Both the position numbers and the translations under genes were made by a program. A stretch of DNA of 64,000 nt from an uncultured Lachnospiraceae bacterium (GTDB taxonomy: Bacteria; Bacillota; Clostridia; Lachnospirales; Lachnospiraceae). Shown in pieces: positions 40,844 through 47,886 of the stretch. The DNA is taken from contig CAJTUB010000009.1 of assembly GCA_910579465.1 (NCBI GenBank), forward strand, positions 37,556 through 101,555, in the 5' to 3' direction. Under the pieces are notes generated by a model. It was not told the DNA's origin and ran no database searches. It saw only the letters and a list, made by a program, of their open reading frames with translations. The first letter of the stretch is position 1; every line of letters starts with the position of its first letter.

Positions 40844-42469
40844 ATGGCAAAGGAAATTAAGTATGGCGCAGAGGCCAGAACCGCTTTAGAGCAGGGTGTA
40901 AATAAGCTGGCAGATACAGTAAAGGTAACGCTTGGACCGAAGGGAAGGAATGTGGTACTGGATAAGTCCTACGGCGCACCGTTGATTACGAATGACGGCG
41001 TTACGATTGCAAAGGAAATCGAGTTAGAGAATGCATTCGAGAATATGGGCGCACAGCTCGTAAAGGAAGTAGCTACAAAGACCAACGATGTCGCAGGCGA
41101 CGGTACGACGACCGCAACCGTGCTGGCACAGGCAATGATTAACGAGGGCATGAAGAACCTTGCAGCAGGCGCTAACCCGATTATTCTGAGAAAGGGTATG
41201 AAGAAGGCAACGGACTGTGCAGTTGAGGCAATTTCCAAGATGAGCTCCGCGATTACCGGCAAGGAGCAGGTAGCAAAGGTTGCAGCAATTTCCGCAGGTG
41301 ACGATATGGTCGGCGAAATGGTTGCCGACGCAATGGAGAAGGTTTCCAAGGACGGCGTTATTACCATCGAGGAGTCCAAGACCATGAAGACAGAGCTGGA
41401 TGTAGTAGAAGGCATGCAGTTTGACCGTGGCTACATTTCCGCCTATATGGCAACCGATATGGATAAGATGGAGGCAGTGCTTGACAATCCTTACATCCTG
41501 ATTACCGATAAGAAGATTTCCAATATCCAGGATATCCTTCCGGTGCTGGAGCAGATTGTGCAGTCGGGCCAGAGACTCCTTATTATTGCAGAGGACGTCG
41601 AGGGCGAGGCGCTCACGACCCTTGTACTGAATAAGCTGCGTGGTACGTTCGTAGTGGCAGCCGTAAAGGCTCCGGGCTATGGCGACAGAAGAAAGGCAAT
41701 GCTGCAGGATATCGCAATCCTGACCGGTGGTACGGTAATTACCGACGAGCTCGGTCTTGACTTAAAGGATACGACGATGGACCAGCTCGGCCGTGCAAAG
41801 TCTGTCAAGGTACAGAAGGAAAATACGATTATCGTAGACGGCGAGGGCGACAAGGCAGAAATTGCGGCACGGGTTGCACAGATTAAGGCACAGATTGAAG
41901 AGACCACATCCGAGTTTGACCGTGAAAAGCTTCAGGAAAGACTCGCGAAGCTGGCAGGCGGCGTAGCAGTTATCCGCGTAGGTGCGGCTACCGAGACTGA
42001 GATGAAGGAAAACAAGCTCCGTATGGAGGACGCGCTTGCGGCAACAAAGGCAGCTGTAGAGGAGGGTATTATTGCAGGCGGCGGTTCTGCTTATATCCAT
42101 GCTTCTAAGGAGGTTGCAAAGCTGGCAGCTACGTTAGAGGGAGATGAAAGAACCGGTGCGAACATTATTCTTGCCGCACTGGAAGCTCCGCTTCGCTGCA
42201 TTGCAACAAACGCAGGTCTGGAAGGCTCCGTGATTGTAAATAAGGTAAAGGAGCAGAATGTCGGCATCGGCTTTAATGCATTGACCGAAGAGTATGTCGA
42301 TATGGTAAAGGATGGTATCTTAGACCCGGCAAAGGTTACAAGAAGCGCACTGCAGAATGCAACCAGCGTCGCATCCACGTTCCTTACCACCGAGTCCGCA
42401 GTTGCCAATATTAAGGAGGATGCTCCGGCAATGCCGGCAGGCGGTGCTCCGGGCATGGGCATGATGTAA
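40844..42469 (+). CDS. groEL: chaperonin GroEL
   Basis: 60-kDa chaperonin that refolds proteins in its cavity. From the ATG at 40844 (CGGAGG 8 bases upstream) it has 541 residues starting MAKEIKYGAEAR. Visible landmarks are TLGPKGRNVVLDK (about 30), GDGTTTATVLA with the ATP-site Asp (about 86), and the end GGAPGMGMM, the classic Gly-Met tail. 53 bp after groES. Confidence 0.98.
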   Translation: MAKEIKYGAEARTALEQGVNKLADTVKVTLGPKGRNVVLDKSYGAPLITNDGVTIAKEIELENAFENMGAQLVKEVATKTNDVAGDGTTTATVLAQAMINEGMKNLAAGANPIILRKGMKKATDCAVEAISKMSSAITGKEQVAKVAAISAGDDMVGEMVADAMEKVSKDGVITIEESKTMKTELDVVEGMQFDRGYISAYMATDMDKMEAVLDNPYILITDKKISNIQDILPVLEQIVQSGQRLLIIAEDVEGEALTTLVLNKLRGTFVVAAVKAPGYGDRRKAMLQDIAILTGGTVITDELGLDLKDTTMDQLGRAKSVKVQKENTIIVDGEGDKAEIAARVAQIKAQIEETTSEFDREKLQERLAKLAGGVAVIRVGAATETEMKENKLRMEDALAATKAAVEEGIIAGGGSAYIHASKEVAKLAATLEGDERTGANIILAALEAPLRCIATNAGLEGSVIVNKVKEQNVGIGFNALTEEYVDMVKDGILDPAKVTRSALQNATSVASTFLTTESAVANIKEDAPAMPAGGAPGMGMM

Positions 42470-42520
42470 AAGTGAACCACAGGAGGACTTGCGGTCCGCT
42501 GCAAAGACTCTTATTACAGA

Positions 42521-42547
42521 ACCTCGGGGGCATAGCGCCTCCGGGGT
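42521..42547 (+). terminator. hairpin after groEL
   Basis: ACCTCGGGGGC / GCCTCCGGGGT pair over 11 bp with two G-U pairs and a 5-nt loop. The T-run is missing, so readthrough into the next gene is probable. Confidence 0.4.
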
Positions 42548-42578
42548 ATCTGTGTATTTCAGAGGAAAGGTAGAACAG

Positions 42579-43082
42579 ATGAATAATTTATACACGGAAG
42601 CAAATGTGAAAAAAAAGGTAACAACAAAGGATACGATGATTAAGTTTGCCGTCATTGCCGCGGTAGCCGCACTGTTGATTGTCGGTGTGCTCGGATTGAA
42701 TATGCTGCTGATTCTGCTCGGTGTAATTGGTGCTGTCTGTGCATTTACGTTCCTGCCGCGCCTTTCTGTAGTCTATGAGTATATTTTTTGCGACGGACAG
42801 CTGGATTTTGATAAAATCATGGCGGGAGAGAAAAGAAAGCATTTATACCGTCTGGACTTTGAAAATGTGACAATTATGGCGCCGGCAAATTCCCATGCGC
42901 TGGATTCGTACAAGCAGAATGCCTCTAAGACTCTGGATTACTCCTCTATGGAGAAGGACCATAAGGTGTTCGGCATTGTGGAATGCGCAGGAGAGAAGCA
43001 GACGCTGATTTATTTCGAGCCGAACGAAAAAATGATTTCCTATATTAAGCAGAAGGCGCCAAGAAAGCTGTCCGAGTATTAG
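42579..43082 (+). CDS. DUF6106 family membrane protein
   Basis: 167 residues from the ATG at 42579, with GAGGAAAGG about 8 bases upstream. Two adjacent hydrophobic segments (about 23-40 and 43-60) are followed by a soluble domain with YEYIFCDGQLDFDKIMAG and a conserved-looking ENVTIMAPANSHALDSYK. The family occurs in Clostridia without known function. It may be read through from groEL. Confidence 0.7.
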   Translation: MNNLYTEANVKKKVTTKDTMIKFAVIAAVAALLIVGVLGLNMLLILLGVIGAVCAFTFLPRLSVVYEYIFCDGQLDFDKIMAGEKRKHLYRLDFENVTIMAPANSHALDSYKQNASKTLDYSSMEKDHKVFGIVECAGEKQTLIYFEPNEKMISYIKQKAPRKLSEY

Positions 43083-43103
43083 GGGGTTTGTTATATAAAC
43101 TGC

Positions 43104-43132
43104 TTGACGCCATCGGCTTAAAGTGTTATAGT
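43104..43132 (+). promoter_or_regulatory. promoter of the TrpXYZ-like importer operon
   Basis: TTGACG (43104-43109), 17 bases, TATAGT (43127-43132), 64 bp before the start of the binding-protein gene. Confidence 0.75.
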
Positions 43133-43196
43133 AAAAGGCGCGGACCGCGTGACAACACAGAAAGAGTCTGCAGTCTTTTTCAGGAGGAATAAGGAG

Positions 43197-44174
43197 ATGA
43201 AGTTAAAGAAGGTACTTGCCCTTGCACTTGCCTGCACTACCGTGGCGGCTTCTTTTGCCGGATGTGACAAGAAGGATGACAAGGTATATAAGGTAGGCAT
43301 CTGCCAGCTGGTGCAGCATGACGCCTTAGATGCGGCAACCAAGGGATTTCAGGATGCGCTGAAGGAAAAGCTCGGCGATAAGGTTACGTTTGATTTGAAA
43401 AATGCAGCGGGTGATTCCCCGACCTGCGGTGTGATTGTAGGTCAGTTTGTATCCGATAAGGTAGACCTGATTATGGCAAATGCGACCGCTTCCCTGCAGT
43501 CTGCGTTTGCAGCTACGGCAGATATCCCGATTGTAGCGACCTCGATTACGGATTATGCCACTGCAATGGATATTGACGACTGGACCGGGAAGACCGGAAT
43601 CAATGTTACCGGTACGAGTGACCTGGCACCGTTAGACAGACAGGCAGCCATGATTAAGGAGCTGTTCCCGGAGGCAAAGAAGGTCGGTATCCTTTACTGC
43701 TCCGCAGAACCGAATTCCAAGTATCAGGCAGTGAAGGTTGCAGAGTATCTGAAGGAGCTTGGCCTCGAGTCGGAGGAGTTTACCTGTGCGGATACCAATG
43801 ATGTGGCAATGGTGACTTCCGCAGCCTGTGCGGCAAGCGATGTCATTTATATTCCGACAGATAACATGATGGCACATAGTACCGGTATTGTTGACGGCGT
43901 TGCGGCGCCTGCCGGGGTTCCGATTGTTGCAGGTGAGGCAGGTATCTGTAAGGGCTGCGGCGTAGCGACGCTTTCCATCGATTACTACAGCATCGGTTAT
44001 GAAGCAGGTCTGCAGGCATATGAGATTCTGGAAAACGGAAAGAATCCGGCAGAGATGGAAATCGGCTATGCAACGGAGCTGACAAAGCAGTATATCGCAG
44101 AACGCTGTGAGAAATTTAATGTTGAGGTTCCGGAGGATTACGTGGCAGTGGTAATCGAAGAGGAAGAGCAATAG
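43197..44174 (+). CDS. ABC transporter substrate-binding lipoprotein (COG2984/TrpX-like)
   Basis: Binding protein of a three-gene importer. From the ATG at 43197 (AAGGAG upstream) the 325 residues begin with a lipoprotein signal, lipobox SFAGC (Cys23), and continue as the ABC_sub_bind family: VYKVGICQLVQHDALDAATKGF, IMANATASLQSAF, VTGTSDLAPL, YCSAEPNS. Related proteins in streptococci (TrpX) import tryptophan; the aromatic-ligand residues cannot be judged by eye, so the substrate is left open. Confidence 0.88.
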   Translation: MKLKKVLALALACTTVAASFAGCDKKDDKVYKVGICQLVQHDALDAATKGFQDALKEKLGDKVTFDLKNAAGDSPTCGVIVGQFVSDKVDLIMANATASLQSAFAATADIPIVATSITDYATAMDIDDWTGKTGINVTGTSDLAPLDRQAAMIKELFPEAKKVGILYCSAEPNSKYQAVKVAEYLKELGLESEEFTCADTNDVAMVTSAACAASDVIYIPTDNMMAHSTGIVDGVAAPAGVPIVAGEAGICKGCGVATLSIDYYSIGYEAGLQAYEILENGKNPAEMEIGYATELTKQYIAERCEKFNVEVPEDYVAVVIEEEEQ

Positions 44175-44206
44175 CGGACGGACAGAAAAAGAATGAATAG
44201 CAGACG

Positions 44207-44252
44207 CAGCGCCATAAGATTGTCCCCGTTTGATGTGGACGGTATGGCGCTG
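44207..44252 (+). terminator. intra-operon terminator or attenuator
   Basis: CAGCGCCATA (44207-44216) pairs with TATGGCGCTG (44243-44252), with GTCC/GGAC inside, followed by TTACTGTATTTTTTT. It stands between the binding-protein gene and the permease gene and would let more binding protein than permease be made. Confidence 0.75.
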
Positions 44253-44284
44253 TTACTGTATTTTTTTGAGAGGAAAGGTATACG

Positions 44285-45199
44285 ATGAGTGCATTCATAT
44301 CCTCCCTTCCGGGAGCTGCTGCCCAGGGAATCATCTGGGGCATTATGGCAATAGGAGTGTATATTACTTATAAAATTTTAGATATTGCGGATCTGACGGT
44401 GGACGGCTCGTTTGGTACGGGCGGCGCCGTAATGGTTGTCTGTATGACGAGCGGGATGAACATCGGTCTTTCGATGCTTCTTGCGTTTCTTGCCGGATGT
44501 CTTGCCGGGCTTCTGACCGGCATTTTCCATACAAAGTTCGGAATCCCTGCAATTCTTGCCGGTATCCTGACACAGTTAGCGTTGTATTCAGTCAATTTGA
44601 GAATTATGAGCGGAAGTGCGAATATGCCGCTGTCCGTTATGAAATATAATCTGCTGCTTTCCCTGCGGAAAATCCCGAAGTCTATTTTGGTGGCGGGGAT
44701 TTTTGTGTTGCTGCTGATTGCGCTTCTTTACTGGTTCTTCGGAACGGAGCTTGGACATTCCCTCCGGGCAACCGGCTGCAACCAGGCAATGGCACGCACC
44801 AACGGAATCCATACCGAGCGCAATAAAATACTCGGACTCATGCTCTCTAACGGTATTGTAGCACTGGCAGGCTCGCTGCTGACACAGTATCAGGGCTTTG
44901 CCGATATCAATATGGGCCGCGGTGCGATTGTAATCGGACTCGCTGCCGTAATCATCGGGGAGGTCGTGTTCGGGAAGCTTTTCAAAAACTTTGCACTCCG
45001 CCTGTTAGGCGTCGTGTTTGGCGGAATTATTTATTATGCAGTAATCACGCTTGTCCTCAGCCTCGGCCTGAATGCAAACGACATGAAGCTGTTCTCGGCG
45101 CTGGTGGTTGCAGTCTTCCTTGGTGTACCGTATTGGAAAAAGCAGCTGCTGCAAAAGAGGCGTACCGGAAAGGGGGAGACAAAGCATGCTGGTAATTAA
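44285..45199 (+). CDS. ABC transporter permease (branched-chain amino acid type, TrpY-like)
   Basis: Membrane subunit of the importer; 304 residues with 8-9 hydrophobic segments, and IADLTVDGSFGTGG and GMNIGLSMLLAFLAG typical of this subfamily. The coupling loop is ALRATGCNQ-like (SLRATGCNQAMARTNGI at about 159-175). The C-terminal end is basic (KKQLLQKRRTGKG) and overlaps the ATPase gene by 14 bp. Confidence 0.88.
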   Translation: MSAFISSLPGAAAQGIIWGIMAIGVYITYKILDIADLTVDGSFGTGGAVMVVCMTSGMNIGLSMLLAFLAGCLAGLLTGIFHTKFGIPAILAGILTQLALYSVNLRIMSGSANMPLSVMKYNLLLSLRKIPKSILVAGIFVLLLIALLYWFFGTELGHSLRATGCNQAMARTNGIHTERNKILGLMLSNGIVALAGSLLTQYQGFADINMGRGAIVIGLAAVIIGEVVFGKLFKNFALRLLGVVFGGIIYYAVITLVLSLGLNANDMKLFSALVVAVFLGVPYWKKQLLQKRRTGKGETKHAGN

Positions 45200-45983
45200 G
45201 GATGTTTATAAGACGTTCCATCCGGGGACGATTAACGAAAAGAAGGCGTTAAACGGGATTAACCTGGTACTGGAGGACGGGGACTTTGTAACGCTGATTG
45301 GCGGAAACGGCGCCGGAAAGTCTACGCTGTTAAATATGGTTGCCGGCGTTCATATCCCGGATGCCGGGGCGATTCTTCTGGACGGCATCGACATCACCAA
45401 TCTTCCGGAGTATAAGCGTGCCAAATACCTGGGCCGGGTTTTTCAGGACCCGATGATGGGAACCGCCGCCGATATGTGGATTGAAGAGAATCTTGCGCTG
45501 GCGGCAAGACGCGGGCAGCCGCGGACGCTCCGCTGGGCAATTACAAAAAAGGAGCGGGAGGAGTTCCGTGAAATTTTAAAGCCGTTAGGCCTCGGACTGG
45601 AAAACAGGTTATCCACGAAGGTCGGTCTTTTGTCCGGCGGACAGCGTCAGGCGCTGACCCTTTTGATGGCGGCAATGCGAAGGCCGAAGCTTTTACTGCT
45701 CGATGAGCATACCGCGGCGCTTGACCCGAAGACGGCGGCTACTGTGTTAGCACTTTCCGACCGGTTTATCGAAGAGGGGCACCTTACCGCAATGATGGTA
45801 ACCCATAACATGAAGGATGCCATTGCCCATGGGAACCGCTTGATTATGATGCACGAGGGGCAGGTTATTTTAGATATCCGCGGGGAGGAAAAGAAAAAGC
45901 TCACGGTTGAGGAGCTGTTAGAGGCATTTACAAAAGCAAGCGGCGCGGAATTTGCCAACGACAGGGCGCTGCTGAGTAAGTAA
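45186..45983 (+). CDS. ABC transporter ATP-binding protein (TrpZ-like)
   Basis: ATPase of the importer. The ATG at 45186 (AAAGGGGG upstream) gives 265 residues and starts MLVIKDVYKTFHPG. It has Walker A GGNGAGKST near 40, Q-loop VFQDP, signature LSGGQRQALT near 144 and Walker B LLLLDEHTAALDP. LDEHTAAL, with His after the Walker B Glu, is characteristic of this COG1101 family. A very strong hairpin follows 17 bp after the stop. Confidence 0.92.
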   Translation: MLVIKDVYKTFHPGTINEKKALNGINLVLEDGDFVTLIGGNGAGKSTLLNMVAGVHIPDAGAILLDGIDITNLPEYKRAKYLGRVFQDPMMGTAADMWIEENLALAARRGQPRTLRWAITKKEREEFREILKPLGLGLENRLSTKVGLLSGGQRQALTLLMAAMRRPKLLLLDEHTAALDPKTAATVLALSDRFIEEGHLTAMMVTHNMKDAIAHGNRLIMMHEGQVILDIRGEEKKKLTVEELLEAFTKASGAEFANDRALLSK

Positions 45984-46000
45984 ATAAACCGGCTGTTATA

Positions 46001-46064
46001 TTTTTGGACGAATTTGAAGGGACTGTTGCAAAAGCGCAACGGTCCCTTCAAATTCGTCCAAAAA
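46001..46064. terminator. 64-nt near-perfect hairpin, bidirectional terminator
   Basis: Arms of 29 bp, TTTTTGGACGAATTTGAAGG... against ...CCTTCAAATTCGTCCAAAAA, differ at one base (a G-U pair in RNA). Flanking T and A runs make it a terminator in both directions. It sits between the importer operon and the guaB promoter, which starts 7 bp later. The stem is unusually long for a terminator. Confidence 0.8.
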
Positions 46065-46070
46065 ATCTGC

Positions 46071-46099
46071 TTGACAAGCGTCCGGAAAAAAAGTATACT
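46071..46099 (+). promoter_or_regulatory. promoter of guaB
   Basis: TTGACA (46071-46076), 17 bases, TATACT (46094-46099), 59 bp before the guaB start. Confidence 0.85.
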
Positions 46100-46157
46100 A
46101 TACAGAAACCACCGGCTGGCGGTAACTATTATATTACGGAAAGAGAGGATTAGAGAA

Positions 46158-47615
46158 ATGGGCGTGATTATCGGTGACGGTATTACCTTTGATGATGTGT
46201 TATTGGTACCGGCGTATTCGGAAGTGATTCCCAATCAGGTGGACATTACGACACACCTGACAAAGAGCATTAAGCTCAATATTCCATTGATGAGCGCAGG
46301 CATGGATACGGTTACGGAACACCGCATGGCAATTGCAATGGCAAGGCAGGGCGGTATCGGTGTAATCCATAAGAATATGAGTATTGAGGCACAGGCAGAA
46401 GAAGTAGATAAGGTAAAGCGTTCCGAAAACGGCGTGATTACAGACCCGTTTTCTCTGTCCCCGGAGCATACGCTTCAGGATGCGGATGAGCTGATGGCAA
46501 AGTACCGTATTTCCGGCGTACCGATTACCGAGGGAAAAAAGTTAGTCGGCATTATTACAAACCGTGATTTAAAGTTTGAAACGGATTTTTCGAAAAAGAT
46601 TAAGGAGAGCATGACGTCCGAGGGTCTTGTAACGGCGAGAGAGGGCGTCACGTTAGAGGAAGCAAAGAAGATTCTCGCAAAGGCAAGAAAGGAAAAGCTG
46701 CCGATTGTCGATGCAGAGGGAAATTTAAAGGGCCTGATTACGATTAAGGACATCGAAAAGCAGATTAAGTATCCGCTTTCCGCAAAGGATGAGCAGGGAA
46801 GGCTTCTCTGCGCGGCAGGCGTAGGCGTGACCGCGAATATCTTAGAGCGTGTAGATGCTCTGGTCAAGGCAAAGGTAGATGCGATTGTAATTGATTCGGC
46901 ACACGGCCATTCGGCGAATGTACTCCGTTGTGTCACGATGGTACATGATGCATATCCGGGGCTCCAGATTATTGCAGGTAACGTAGCAACCGGGGAAGCG
47001 ACAGAGGATTTGATTAAGGCAGGAGTTGACTGCGTTAAGGTCGGCATCGGTCCTGGTTCCATTTGTACGACGCGTGTGGTTGCGGGCATCGGTGTTCCGC
47101 AGATTACGGCAATTATGGATGCCTACGAGGTAGCAAAGAAGTATGACATCCCGATTATCGCAGACGGCGGCATCAAGTATTCCGGCGATTTGACGAAGGC
47201 GATTGCGGCAGGCGCGAATGTATGTATGATGGGAAGCATCTTTGCAGGCTGTGACGAGAGTCCGGGAACCTTTGAGCTTTATCAGGGTCGTAAGTATAAG
47301 GTATACCGCGGCATGGGCTCTATTTCGGCAATGGAGAACGGCAGTAAGGACCGCTATTTCCAGGCAGACGCGAAAAAGCTTGTTCCGGAAGGCGTCGAAG
47401 GCCGTGTAGCCTACAAGGGTATGGCAGAGGATACAATTTTCCAGATGCTCGGCGGACTTCGTTCCGGTATGGGCTACTGCGGGGCAAAGGATATCGAGAC
47501 CTTAAAGCAGACTGCCCGTTTTGTGAAGATTTCCGCAGCCTCCTTAAAGGAGAGCCATCCGCATGACATTCATATTACAAAGGAAGCGCCGAATTACAGT
47601 GTTGATGATAAGTAA
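46158..47615 (+). CDS. guaB: IMP dehydrogenase
   Basis: Oxidises IMP to XMP, the committed step of GMP synthesis. The ATG at 46158 follows AAAGAGAGG; an open frame upstream runs through the terminator hairpin and is not used. 485 residues: TFDDVLLVPAYSEV, two CBS domains at about 95-210, the catalytic loop GIGPGSICTTRVVAG with Cys near 303, and the flap with YRGMGS. Normal length and motifs. Confidence 0.97.
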   Translation: MGVIIGDGITFDDVLLVPAYSEVIPNQVDITTHLTKSIKLNIPLMSAGMDTVTEHRMAIAMARQGGIGVIHKNMSIEAQAEEVDKVKRSENGVITDPFSLSPEHTLQDADELMAKYRISGVPITEGKKLVGIITNRDLKFETDFSKKIKESMTSEGLVTAREGVTLEEAKKILAKARKEKLPIVDAEGNLKGLITIKDIEKQIKYPLSAKDEQGRLLCAAGVGVTANILERVDALVKAKVDAIVIDSAHGHSANVLRCVTMVHDAYPGLQIIAGNVATGEATEDLIKAGVDCVKVGIGPGSICTTRVVAGIGVPQITAIMDAYEVAKKYDIPIIADGGIKYSGDLTKAIAAGANVCMMGSIFAGCDESPGTFELYQGRKYKVYRGMGSISAMENGSKDRYFQADAKKLVPEGVEGRVAYKGMAEDTIFQMLGGLRSGMGYCGAKDIETLKQTARFVKISAASLKESHPHDIHITKEAPNYSVDDK

Positions 47616-47644
47616 AGCGGGGAAGCAGTAAAAGCCCGGTGAAA

Positions 47645-47691
47645 ACAGAGAAAATGTAATTGGTTAAAATTACGTTTTTCTCTGTTTTTTT
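47645..47691 (+). terminator. terminator of guaB
   Basis: ACAGAGAAAATGTAATT pairs with AATTAC...TTCTCTGT around the loop GGTTAA, followed by seven T. Confidence 0.85.
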
Positions 47692-47702
47692 GTCTGTAAC
47701 GG

Positions 47703-47760
47703 AATTCCGGTGCCGCTGGCCGCGCCTCCTTTGGGAAAATGCAAAACTAAGCTATTGCAC
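47703..47760 (+). repeat. degenerate half copy of the 10-kb palindromic element
   Basis: Shares with 10154-10209 the ordered blocks ATTCCGG, TGC.GCT, CGCG, TCCTT.GG and AAATGCAAAA.TAAG. The left half and terminal arm are missing; the guaB terminator takes their place. It shows that the element is repeated and can decay. Confidence 0.45.
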
Positions 47761-47817
47761 GGCCTGTGGAACCTTTCCGGGTTATTCAAAAACTGCGGAA
47801 ACTCAAATCGAATAGGA

Positions 47818-47846
47818 TTGAAAAATAAAGAAAATAGTGGTAAACT
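47818..47846 (+). promoter_or_regulatory. promoter of the hybrid sensor kinase
   Basis: TTGAAA (47818-47823), 17 bases, TAAACT (47841-47846), 40 bp before the start codon. Confidence 0.65.
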
Positions 47847-47886
47847 ATCTCATATTGAAACGATTTCCAAAGGGGATATTAAGCAA

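Noticed and set aside
46014..46157. Upstream extension of guaB through the hairpin
   Set aside because: It crosses the terminator and the promoter; the ATG at 46158 has a ribosome site and matches the family N-terminus.
47831..47846. HTH operator half-site near the hybrid kinase promoter (AATAGTGG)
   Set aside because: One base differs in the core and there is no second arm; likely chance in AT-rich DNA.
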